In this document: piece after piece, positions 1 to 5,350 of the stretch
Numbering within the stretch: position 1 is the stretch's first letter
How the letters are laid out: the number at the start of each line of letters is the position of its first letter
Assembly (NCBI GenBank): GCA_947448095.1
Contig: CANFNN010000214.1
Location: forward strand, 1 to 5,350
Origin: Bacteriovoracaceae bacterium
GTDB lineage: Bacteria > Bdellovibrionota > Bacteriovoracia > Bacteriovoracales > Bacteriovoracaceae
Direction of reading: 5' to 3'
Length of the DNA stretch: 5,350 nt
Translations under genes and position numbers: made by a program
Notes under the pieces: generated by a model
What the model saw: only the letters and a program-made list of their open reading frames with translations
What the model was told of the DNA's origin: nothing
Database searches by the model: none

Positions 1-1
1 G

Positions 2-481
2 AAAGTGATGGATGAAGGAAAGTTAGTATCTGATGAATTGGTCATAAGGTTATTGCAAGCCAATATCGATTTGAACTCTTCGCAGTATATATTTGATGGC
101 TATCCAAGAAATCTTGTCCAGGCGGAAACCCTAGACAAAGAAGTCTTGAAGGGATCTCCATCAATAAGCGTATATTTTGAAATAGATATTGCTAGGCTTG
201 TTGAGAGATTAACAAACCGTAGGACATGTGGTAATTGTGGTGCTATATATAACCTAATTTCAAAAATGCCTAAGATAACAGGCACGTGTGACAAGTGCGG
301 AAGTACGAACCTCGTCCAGAGGGCCGATGACAACGAAGACGTGATCAAGAATCGCTTAAAAGTGTTTCAAGATACAGTTTCACCGGTATTAAAGTACTAC
401 CAAGATCTAGGTCGCTTGATAAAGGTTGATGCTGAGAAGTCACCAGACGTGATCTTTAAAATGATTTCGTCAAAAGTGTGA
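2..481 (+). CDS. adk: Adenylate kinase, 3' part (5' end outside window)
   Basis: Adenylate kinase interconverts ATP + AMP and 2 ADP in the cytoplasm and sets the adenylate energy balance. The reading frame is already open at the left edge, so the N-terminal P-loop is outside the window and the GTG/ATG near position 5 is internal. Visible family features are the MDEGKLVSDELV segment, the nucleotide-binding DGYPR motif (codons near 92-106), RRTCGNCG opening the lid, and the RADDNEDVIKNRL segment. The lid carries four cysteines (codons at 227, 236, 287 and 296) spaced C-x2-C-x16-C-x2-C. This is the structural zinc type of lid, unlike the cysteine-free lid of E. coli Adk. Its position just before infA fits the common secY-adk-infA order; secY itself is not seen. 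It ends with TGA, and a 71-nt gap follows. Confidence 0.96.
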   Translation, partial: KVMDEGKLVSDELVIRLLQANIDLNSSQYIFDGYPRNLVQAETLDKEVLKGSPSISVYFEIDIARLVERLTNRRTCGNCGAIYNLISKMPKITGTCDKCGSTNLVQRADDNEDVIKNRLKVFQDTVSPVLKYYQDLGRLIKVDAEKSPDVIFKMISSKV

Positions 482-500
482 CGTTTCAGAATTAAAATTA

Positions 501-529
501 TTGTCTTATAGTATTTATTTTTATATAAG
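501..529 (+). promoter_or_regulatory. Candidate sigma-70 promoter upstream of infA
   Basis: The 71-nt gap between adk and infA is very AT-rich. It holds TTGTCT (501-506, 4/6 match to the -35 consensus), a 17-nt spacer, and TATAAG (524-529, 5/6 match to the -10 consensus). The AT-rich tract just upstream (about 490-500) could act as an UP element. Transcription would start near 536, leaving a short leader of about 17 nt before the infA ATG. It would give an extra supply of the infA-rplQ segment in addition to read-through from upstream. AT-rich DNA yields such matches by chance, so this remains a prediction. Confidence 0.4.
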
Positions 530-552
530 GTCACTTACTTTTTAAGGAAGGC

Positions 553-777
553 ATGGCTGAGTCTACTGACACAATAGAAGTGGAAGGAGAAGTTCTCGAA
601 CTTTTACCTAACACAAGATTTAGAGTTAAACTCCCGAATGGGCATGTGGTTTTAGCACATATCAGCGGGAAGATGAGGATGCATTTTATCAAAATCCTGC
701 CCGGTGATAAGGTAGTGATTGAGATTAGTAAATATGACCTTGATAAAGGTCGAATCACTTTTAGAAGTAAGGGCTAA
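553..777 (+). CDS. infA: Translation initiation factor IF-1
   Basis: IF-1 binds the 30S A site during initiation and works with IF-2 and IF-3 in start-codon selection. The 74-residue product is close to the usual 72 and forms a single OB fold. The family signature LPNTRFRVKLPNGHVVLAHI (residues about 18-37) is followed by SGKMRMHFIKILPGDKV and ends KGRITFRSKG. The ATG is preceded by AAGGA (544-548) with a short spacing of 4 nt. The stop codon is only 2 nt before the rpmJ start, so the two are probably translationally coupled. A candidate promoter lies immediately upstream. Identification is secure. Confidence 0.98.
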   Translation: MAESTDTIEVEGEVLELLPNTRFRVKLPNGHVVLAHISGKMRMHFIKILPGDKVVIEISKYDLDKGRITFRSKG

Positions 778-779
778 TT

Positions 780-896
780 ATGAAAGTACGATCATCAGTA
801 AAACCAATTTGTAAAGACTGCAAAGTCGTAAAGCGCCAGGGCGTTTTACGAGTTATTTGCAAAATAAATCCTAAACATAAGCAAAAGCAAGGCTAG
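780..896 (+). CDS. rpmJ: 50S ribosomal protein L36 (zinc-binding form)
   Basis: L36 is the smallest protein of the large ribosomal subunit. The 38-codon frame from ATG at 780 to TAG at 894-896 gives the full family length. It starts MKVRSSVKPICKDCK and ends NPKHKQKQG, matching L36 along its whole length. Cys11, Cys14, Cys27 and His33 form the zinc ribbon, so this is the zinc-containing (C+) paralogue type rather than the zinc-free one induced under zinc starvation. The start lies 2 nt after the infA stop with only a weak AAGGG upstream, which suggests coupling to infA translation. rpsM follows after 15 nt, the usual infA-rpmJ-rpsM order. Confidence 0.97.
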   Translation: MKVRSSVKPICKDCKVVKRQGVLRVICKINPKHKQKQG

Positions 897-911
897 TAGG
901 GGAAGGAATAT

Positions 912-1292
912 ATGGCACGATTATTAGGTGTAGATTTACCAAGAAACAAAGCAATGAAAATTGCAATTCGTTCTATCTATGGTGTTGGCCCGAAAGTGGC
1001 TATTGATGTTTTGACGAAAGTTGGAATAAACCTAGAGACAAATTCAAACGAAATCACAGAAGAGCAAGTTCAATTGATTCGTGCTGCTTTAGATGAATTC
1101 ACAGTCGAAGGTGATCTTCGCCGTGAAGTAGCTCTAAATATTAAACGACTCAAAGATCTTGGTTGTTACCGTGGAATACGTCACCGTAAAGGGTTGCCTG
1201 TTCGTGGACAGCGTACTCATACAAACGCTAGAACTCGTAAGGGTCCTGCGGTTGCTATTGCTGGTAAAAAATCAATCAAAGCAATGAAATAA
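912..1292 (+). CDS. rpsM: 30S ribosomal protein S13
   Basis: S13 sits in the head of the 30S subunit, where it contacts P-site tRNA and forms bridges to the 50S subunit. The 126-residue product has the expected length. It begins MARLLGVDLPRNK, contains the helix-turn-helix-like segment SIYGVGPKVA (residues 21-30), and has the conserved basic tail RGQRTHTNARTRKG at residues 98-111. The ATG at 912 follows GGGGAAGGA with about 4 nt spacing. The initiation region AGGAATATATGGC is identical to that of rpsK. In E. coli the leader of this gene is the S4 autoregulatory target. Here rpsD is missing downstream, so that control may not apply. Confidence 0.98.
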   Translation: MARLLGVDLPRNKAMKIAIRSIYGVGPKVAIDVLTKVGINLETNSNEITEEQVQLIRAALDEFTVEGDLRREVALNIKRLKDLGCYRGIRHRKGLPVRGQRTHTNARTRKGPAVAIAGKKSIKAMK

Positions 1293-1308
1293 TTTAAGGT
1301 AGGAATAT

Positions 1309-1731
1309 ATGGCTACAACTAATGCACAAGCATCACAGGCAAAGTCTGGTGCTGCTAAGTCGACAAAAAAGAAATCAAGAAAAAACCTTAGTCACGGGGT
1401 TTGTCATATCCACGCTTCTTTTAACAATACAATTGTTACAATAAGCGACCCTGATGGGAATGCTGTTGCATGGGCAAGTGCTGGTGGACTTGGTTTCCGT
1501 GGCTCTAAAAAATCAACTCCATTCGCTGCTCAAGTTGCTTCTCAGGAAGCTGCAAAAAAAGCTGCCGAATGTGGTCTTATGTCAGTTGACGTTAAGGTTA
1601 AAGGTCCTGGTGCTGGTCGTGAAAACGCAATCCGTGCATTATTGGCTGCCGGCCTAAGAATTACTTCTGTCGCTGATATGAGTCCGATGCCACACAATGG
1701 CTGTCGTGCTCCTAAGAGAAGAAGAGTTTAA
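1309..1731 (+). CDS. rpsK: 30S ribosomal protein S11
   Basis: S11 lies on the platform of the 30S subunit and helps shape the E/P-site region near the Shine-Dalgarno helix. The 140-residue product carries the family core from about residue 28, with VCHIHASFNNTIVTISDPDG, then GFRGSKKSTPFAAQ, and the invariant C-terminal PHNGCRAPKRRRV (128-140). It is about 11 residues longer than E. coli S11. The extra length is an Ala/Ser/Lys-rich, probably disordered N-terminus ending in a KKKSRK cluster. The ATG follows AGGA (1301-1304) and lies 16 nt after rpsM. The next gene is rpoA rather than rpsD. Confidence 0.98.
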   Translation: MATTNAQASQAKSGAAKSTKKKSRKNLSHGVCHIHASFNNTIVTISDPDGNAVAWASAGGLGFRGSKKSTPFAAQVASQEAAKKAAECGLMSVDVKVKGPGAGRENAIRALLAAGLRITSVADMSPMPHNGCRAPKRRRV

Positions 1732-1755
1732 GATTTTTTGGTTCACCTGTTTATT

Positions 1756-1760
1756 AGGAG
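1756..1760 (+). promoter_or_regulatory. Ribosome binding site deciding the rpoA start
   Basis: AGGAG lies 6 nt before the ATG at 1767. The in-frame TTG at 1764 would leave only 3 nt and is disfavoured. The next in-frame ATG, at 1779, would be 18 nt away. The site therefore supports initiation at 1767. rplQ has the same AGGAG with 6-nt spacing (2796-2800). Confidence 0.75.
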
Positions 1761-1766
1761 TTTTTG

Positions 1767-2783
1767 ATGAATTCATATATGAATAAAAATTGGGCTGGAA
1801 TGATTCGTCCAGCAGCTCTTGAAGTTGATACTGAAGGTCTTAAAACCAATTATGGTAAATTCACTGCTAAGCCACTTGAGCGCGGCTATGGACTTACTCT
1901 TGGTAACTCTTTAAGAAGAGTTTTACTTTCATCACTTCAAGGTGCAGGAATCGTAGCTGTTAAGGTTGACGGTGTTGATCACGAGTTTGGAACAATTAAC
2001 AACATCAAAGAAGAAGTTTCTGAAATCATTCTAAATCTTAAAGAAATTCGCTTTAAGATTACAGATAAGGAAGAAGTCACTCTTGTACTTGAAAAAAATT
2101 CTGAAGGTCCTGTAAGAGCTTCTGATATTCAAGAAAATGCACATGTTAAAGTGCTTAACCCTGAACATGTTATTGCTAACGTTTCATCTGGTGGATCGAT
2201 CCGCATGGAACTTAAAGTAGCTCGCGGAAAAGGTTATGTAACTGCTTTGGATAACAAAGACTCTTTTGATCTTCCTGTTGGATGGATCTACATCGATACT
2301 CTTTTTTCTCCAGTTCATCGTGTAAACTATACTGTTACAAATAGTCGTGTTGGTAAAAGAACAGACTACGATAAATTGACAATGGAAGTATGGACGAATG
2401 CAGGTATTGATCCAGTAGACGCTGTTGCAATTTCTGCAAAAATCCTACGTGATCAATTGTCAGTCTTTCTAAATTTCGAAGACAAAGATGCTCCTGCTGA
2501 AGTTAAAACGCCTACTGCCTCTGGTGGTCCAGGTGTTGCTAATGAAGCTCTTCTTAAGCCTGTTTCTGAGCTTGAGTTGTCAGTTCGTTCAGCTAACTGT
2601 TTACAGAATGCAAATATTAAATATATCTATGAGCTCGTTTCTAAAACTGAAGGCGAAATGCTTCGGACTAAGAACTTTGGCCGTAAATCTCTAAATGAAA
2701 TTAAAGAGATTCTTTCAGGCATGGGTCTTGGACTTGGTATGAAAGTCGACAACATTATGAAACAAGTTCAGCACGCTGACTAA
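1767..2783 (+). CDS. rpoA: DNA-directed RNA polymerase alpha subunit
   Basis: The alpha subunit dimerises to nucleate RNA polymerase assembly, and its C-terminal domain contacts UP elements and activators. The 338-residue product (E. coli has 329) has an N-terminal domain with ERGYGLTLGNSLRRVLLSSL and VTNSRVGKRTDYDKL. A flexible linker follows (about 240-262, Pro/Gly/Ala-rich and about 6 residues longer than in E. coli), then the C-terminal domain from about residue 263. The DNA-contacting residues equivalent to E. coli R265, N268, G296, K298, S299 and E302 are all present as R274, N277, G305, K307, S308 and E311, so UP-element recognition should be intact. The start at 1767 is chosen because AGGAG lies 6 nt upstream. 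It is flanked by rpsK and rplQ as is typical, but without rpsD. Confidence 0.98.
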   Translation: MNSYMNKNWAGMIRPAALEVDTEGLKTNYGKFTAKPLERGYGLTLGNSLRRVLLSSLQGAGIVAVKVDGVDHEFGTINNIKEEVSEIILNLKEIRFKITDKEEVTLVLEKNSEGPVRASDIQENAHVKVLNPEHVIANVSSGGSIRMELKVARGKGYVTALDNKDSFDLPVGWIYIDTLFSPVHRVNYTVTNSRVGKRTDYDKLTMEVWTNAGIDPVDAVAISAKILRDQLSVFLNFEDKDAPAEVKTPTASGGPGVANEALLKPVSELELSVRSANCLQNANIKYIYELVSKTEGEMLRTKNFGRKSLNEIKEILSGMGLGLGMKVDNIMKQVQHAD

Positions 2784-2806
2784 GAAGCGTTCTATAGGAG
2801 AATTTT

Positions 2807-3163
2807 ATGAGACACGGTTGCCACAAATATAAATTAGGCGTTAAGCCCCAGCACAGAAAGGCTCTTGTTCAGAATCTTTGCATTGAGCTAATTACTCACG
2901 GAAAGATCAAAACAACTGAGACAAAAGCAAAAGCGATTAAGCCTACTGTCGAGAAGTTAATCACTCTTGCCAAGGTTGATACGATTGCAAATCGTCGTTT
3001 GGCTTTTACAAAACTTAACAATAAAGAAGCTGTTAAAGTACTTTTTGATACAGTTGGACCAAAGTTTAAACAACGTCCAGGCGGATACACTCGCATATTG
3101 AAACTTGCTGAAGGCCGTCTTGGTGACGGAGCTAAAGAATCAATCATTGCTCTAGTAGAGTAA
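2807..3163 (+). CDS. rplQ: 50S ribosomal protein L17
   Basis: L17 is a large-subunit protein located near the exit region of the polypeptide tunnel. The 118-residue product falls within the bacterial range (E. coli has 127). It carries the signature HRKALVQNLCIELITHGKI, then TTETKAKAIKPTVEKLITLAK, and the C-terminal RPGGYTRILKL and RLGDGAKESIIALVE. The second residue block reads MRHGCHKYKL, a mild variant of the usual MRH start. The ATG follows AGGAG with 6 nt spacing and lies 23 nt after rpoA. It is the last gene of the alpha-operon segment, and a strong terminator follows 20 nt after its stop codon. Confidence 0.98.
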   Translation: MRHGCHKYKLGVKPQHRKALVQNLCIELITHGKIKTTETKAKAIKPTVEKLITLAKVDTIANRRLAFTKLNNKEAVKVLFDTVGPKFKQRPGGYTRILKLAEGRLGDGAKESIIALVE

Positions 3164-3174
3164 TCTTAAAGATT

Positions 3175-3204
3175 TTCAAATACAAAAAACCTTCCTAGTA
3201 TAAA
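3175..3204 (+). promoter_or_regulatory. Weak candidate promoter inside the terminator loop
   Basis: TTCAAA (3175-3180, 4/6 match to -35) and TATAAA (3199-3204, 5/6 match to -10, located in the terminator loop) are 18 nt apart. Initiation about 7 nt downstream would fall near 3211, inside the terminator 3' arm. It would give a short transcript with AAGG (3212-3215) free as a ribosome binding site for the ATG at 3228. This is a speculative reading, made because the next gene otherwise has no obvious expression signals. Confidence 0.25.
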
Positions 3205-3224
3205 AGCTAGGAAGGTTTTTTTTT
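3184..3224 (+). terminator. Intrinsic terminator closing the ribosomal cluster
   Basis: A perfect 11-bp stem pairs AACCTTCCTAG (3188-3198) with CTAGGAAGGTT (3207-3217) around an 8-nt loop, TATAAAAG. It can be extended by A-T pairs using the six A's at 3184-3189. Nine T's (3216-3224) follow, which is the canonical form. The A-run on the left would also allow termination from the opposite direction, although no convergent gene is seen here. Confidence 0.95.
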
Positions 3225-3227
3225 GCC

Positions 3228-3806
3228 ATGATTTATAGAATTTTAGCCATCATCATTATTATTGCCTCAACGATTGCTTATTCTCACTATCAGAAGAATT
3301 CACTTAATTTTCAACTAGCCTCTGAGAACTCAGCAGAGTCTGTTTTAGCGACATTGCCTGTTGCGCAATTTAAAACATTGGATGGGTCTCCATTTAAATT
3401 AGACGATCTTTATCGTGATAAGCGCGTAGACCTTCTTATGGTTCATTTTTGGGGTACTTGGTGTGGTCCATGTGAAGCAGAGCTGCCCGAGCTGTTAAGG
3501 CTTATAAATCGATTTGAAGGCCAACCAAATGTTAAATTCTTGCTGGTTGCCACAAACGATGAAGTTATTGCTATTAAAAAGCATCTCAAGACCCTGAAGA
3601 TTCCCAATATGGAATCAGTTTATTGGCTTGTTGATAATGACAATGTTCATCGGGATGCTTTTGGAACGACAAGAGTTCCTGAAACCTATGTATTTTCGTC
3701 GGATAAGACCACGCTTCGAAAGTTTGTTGGCCCTCAGGAATGGAACAAAACCATGTTTTTCCAGACTTTTGATGAGCTTTTGCAGATTAGTACTAGAAAG
3801 TTGTAA
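3228..3806 (+). CDS. Membrane-anchored thioredoxin-fold protein, TlpA/ResA/CcmG-like
   Basis: This is probably a thiol-disulfide oxidoreductase facing the periplasm. The 192-residue product starts with a short N-in hydrophobic anchor (about residues 2-18, Ile-rich, no lipobox cysteine). A linker of about 25 residues leads to the thioredoxin fold. Active-site WCGPC is at residues 78-82 within FWGTWCGPCEAELPEL, and the cis-proline is Pro151 in TTRVPETYVF. The length and VPET motif resemble CcmG/ResA proteins, which reduce apocytochrome c or other periplasmic thiols, but no cytochrome-maturation genes are visible, so the substrate is unknown. No in-frame start exists upstream, because TAA at 3201-3203 blocks it. 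The ATG begins three bases after the terminator T-run, and the only SD-like sequence is AGGAAGG at 3209-3215, inside the hairpin arm. Expression is therefore low, from read-through, or from a promoter within the terminator. Confidence 0.9.
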   Translation: MIYRILAIIIIIASTIAYSHYQKNSLNFQLASENSAESVLATLPVAQFKTLDGSPFKLDDLYRDKRVDLLMVHFWGTWCGPCEAELPELLRLINRFEGQPNVKFLLVATNDEVIAIKKHLKTLKIPNMESVYWLVDNDNVHRDAFGTTRVPETYVFSSDKTTLRKFVGPQEWNKTMFFQTFDELLQISTRKL

Positions 3807-3836
3807 ATAAATTCCTCACCCCTATCAATTCTCCTG

Positions 3837-3863
3837 TCAAGAAATCCGACAGTCTGCCGATAA
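3837..3863 (+). promoter_or_regulatory. Candidate sigma-28 (FliA-type) promoter
   Basis: GCCGATAA at 3856-3863 is an exact match to the sigma-28 -10 consensus. TCAAG at 3837-3841 matches the -35 form reported for Pseudomonas-type FliA promoters (TAAAG in enterics). The 14-nt spacing is the same as in the enteric consensus TAAAGTTT-N11-GCCGATAA. It lies wholly in the intergenic gap. Transcription would start near 3870 and give a leader of about 54 nt before the ATG at 3924. The exact match to an 8-nt -10 element with correct spacing makes chance unlikely, though no start site has been mapped. Confidence 0.7.
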
Positions 3864-3923
3864 GTTAGACGATTTAAATAATAGTGTTCATGGAATGGAC
3901 ATTAATGAGGCAGGAGAAACAGC

Positions 3924-5350
3924 ATGATTGATTGGAAAGCCATTAAAGAACTTCACGCAAGCAAGAGTCTCGAAAAGATTATAGGCAACTGGTACGGGTT
4001 AGATGTGCTCTACGTTGATCATCAAGGACGTGTACAGTTTGTTCAGGATGCCGACTATCCCTTCAAGTCTCCATTTTTTAAATTACAAATGTCTCATTCC
4101 TTTGGTCGTGACTGGCTCGAGGCAGATGTTGAAAAAGTTTTTGAAGCTTTTAATACATCATCAGAAACAAGCATTGAATTTAGTGCGTTCTTTCCTGGGA
4201 CTTTCGGCTTTGCTCAGAAAGTGATGGTGGATGGAGAATTCAGCGGAGCCGTATTTGCGTATCCCTATTTCAAAGAGACTTCGACCTCAGAAGATGTTGA
4301 GAAAGTTGTTCATAAAATGGTTGAGTGCGGAATCAGTGAAGGAGATGCCAAGTCATCGGTTGATAAAGTCAAAAAATTCTCGGGCAGATATTATTCAGAG
4401 ATGAAAGATCTGATCTCTATTGCGGCCGACGAAGTAGGGACTTTTCACTCAGAGATTTCTAAGCGCGAAGCGCGCATAATGGATCTTAATTCGGAGCTTG
4501 GAAACAAATATCGATATCACAATATCATTGGGAAATCGAAGCGCATGCAGCAGGTTTATCACCTGCTATCCAAGGTCGCTAATTCTGAATCAACGATCAT
4601 GATTCAGGGGGAAAATGGTACAGGGAAAGAAATGGTCGCTAAGGCGATTCATTATAATTCACCAAGAAAAGATTCTGTCTTTATTGCTGTAAACTGTTCA
4701 GCCTTTAATGATAACCTACTTGATTCTGAATTGTTTGGTCACGTAAAAGGTGCTTTTACCGGTGCTATTAAAGATAAGAAAGGCTTTTTTGAAGTCGCCA
4801 ATGGTGGAACTCTGTTTTTGGATGAGATTGGTGATACATCACCGTCGATGCAAGTGAAGCTTTTGCGTATTCTTCAAGAAGGAACATTCATGCCAGTGGG
4901 GGCAACCTCACCTCGCAAAGTAAATGTCCGTGTAGTTTGTGCGACCAATAAAAATTTAAAAGAAATGATTGCGAAGGGTGAGTTTCGGGAAGATCTCTAT
5001 TACCGAATCAACGTCATTAACGTCGCCCTTCCAGCTCTGCGTGAGCGTCCTGAGGATATCCCTGTTTTAATGGATTTCTTTATTCAAAAGCGCTGTGAGG
5101 AAGCAGGTAAGCCTCTTAAAACTTTTTCTAAGAAATGTCTTGAGAAAATGTTGGATCATACTTGGCCCGGGAACGTGCGTGAACTTCAAAATGAAGTGGA
5201 ACGTTTGGTCGTTTTGGCAGGTGATGATAAAAACATTACGCCTGATATGCTAAGTGCAAGAATTCTTGAAAGCAGCGAAGGAAATTCTGGTGGCCACTCA
5301 TCTTCTGGAGGAAGTTTCCTCAAAGGTGTAAATACAAGTGGATCTTTGAA
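3924..5350 (+). CDS. Sigma-54-dependent transcriptional activator (C-terminus outside window)
   Basis: This is a bacterial enhancer-binding protein: an AAA+ ATPase that remodels the RNA polymerase-sigma-54 closed complex. The ATG at 3924 has AGGAG (3912-3916) 7 nt upstream, and the frame is open for 475 codons to the right edge. Residues 1 to about 125 form a sensory region with no receiver domain. Residues about 125-198 are helical, probably a coiled-coil signalling linker. The AAA+ domain spans about 200-440 with Walker A GENGTGKE (229-236, Asn replacing the usual Ser), the sigma-54-contacting GAFTGA loop (276-281), Walker B FLDEIGD (Asp300, Glu301), FREDLYYRIN with the arginine fingers (354-363), and sensor II WPGNVREL (414-421). 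A Ser/Gly-rich linker follows from about 450. The expected Fis-type helix-turn-helix lies beyond the window. The N-terminal region resembles PocR-type ligand-binding domains in layout, a low-certainty inference. A sigma-28-like promoter precedes it. Confidence 0.95.
   Translation, partial: MIDWKAIKELHASKSLEKIIGNWYGLDVLYVDHQGRVQFVQDADYPFKSPFFKLQMSHSFGRDWLEADVEKVFEAFNTSSETSIEFSAFFPGTFGFAQKVMVDGEFSGAVFAYPYFKETSTSEDVEKVVHKMVECGISEGDAKSSVDKVKKFSGRYYSEMKDLISIAADEVGTFHSEISKREARIMDLNSELGNKYRYHNIIGKSKRMQQVYHLLSKVANSESTIMIQGENGTGKEMVAKAIHYNSPRKDSVFIAVNCSAFNDNLLDSELFGHVKGAFTGAIKDKKGFFEVANGGTLFLDEIGDTSPSMQVKLLRILQEGTFMPVGATSPRKVNVRVVCATNKNLKEMIAKGEFREDLYYRINVINVALPALRERPEDIPVLMDFFIQKRCEEAGKPLKTFSKKCLEKMLDHTWPGNVRELQNEVERLVVLAGDDKNITPDMLSARILESSEGNSGGHSSSGGSFLKGVNTSGSL

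Noticed and set aside
531..758. Minus-strand ORF of 75 codons opposite infA
   Set aside because: Lies almost entirely antisense to a secure gene, has no recognisable motif, and the plus strand explains the coding signal.
1764..1766. TTG as the rpoA start
   Set aside because: Directly precedes an ATG at 1767 that has the better SD spacing (6 nt versus 3 nt).
1732..1766. Separate promoter for rpoA in the rpsK-rpoA gap
   Set aside because: No -35/-10 pair with acceptable spacing fits in the 35 nt; co-transcription with rpsK is simpler.
2896..3147. Minus-strand ORF of 83 codons opposite rplQ
   Set aside because: Fully antisense to L17, with no domain or ribosome binding site supporting it.
3834..3852. 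Inverted repeat CTGTC-N9-GACAG overlapping the sigma-28-like -35 element
   Set aside because: Only 5 bp per arm, with no extension or T-run. It could be an operator, but such short repeats are common by chance.
3807..3923. Sigma-54 (-24/-12) promoter for autoregulation of the activator
   Set aside because: No TGGCAC-N5-TTGC-like pair was found in the gap; the sigma-28-like site is the only strong signal.
4003..4224. Plus-strand ORF of 73 codons in another frame within the sigma-54 activator
   Set aside because: The overlapping frame is continuously open for 475 codons with full AAA+ motifs; this is an out-of-frame shadow.

Overview
The window is bacterial chromosomal DNA. It covers the distal end of the long ribosomal-protein (spc/alpha) cluster and the start of a less conserved region beyond it. 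The base composition is AT-leaning. RNA polymerase alpha is proteobacterial-like, adenylate kinase has a zinc-type lid, and a sigma-54 activator sits behind a sigma-28-type promoter. Together these suggest a motile Gram-negative of the Bdellovibrionota (Bacteriovorax/Peredibacter-like) or former deltaproteobacterial type. That placement is an inference from overall impression and was not tested by alignment.

Positions 1-3163 are all on the + strand: the 3' part of adk (adenylate kinase), then infA (IF-1), rpmJ (L36), rpsM (S13), rpsK (S11), rpoA (RNA polymerase alpha) and rplQ (L17). Within infA-rplQ the gaps are 2 to 35 nt and most genes have a clear Shine-Dalgarno sequence. A plausible sigma-70 promoter lies in the 71-nt gap between adk and infA. 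A strong intrinsic terminator directly after rplQ (3184-3224) closes the cluster. rpsD (S4), which commonly sits between rpsK and rpoA, is absent: only 35 nt separate rpsK from rpoA.

Positions 3228-3806 encode a membrane-anchored thioredoxin-fold protein of the TlpA/ResA/CcmG type with a WCGPC active site. Its ATG begins only three bases after the terminator T-run, and its only visible ribosome binding site lies inside the terminator's 3' arm. A candidate promoter in the terminator loop could explain how it is expressed.

The gap at 3807-3923 contains an almost ideal sigma-28 (FliA) promoter, TCAAG-N14-GCCGATAA. After it, at 3924, starts a sigma-54-dependent activator that runs off the right edge. 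It has complete Walker A, GAFTGA, Walker B, arginine-finger and sensor II motifs, no receiver domain, and an N-terminal sensory region that may be PocR-like. The C-terminal DNA-binding domain is not in the window. The most interesting biology here is the implied link from sigma-28 to a sigma-54 activator, the reverse of the usual flagellar hierarchy.
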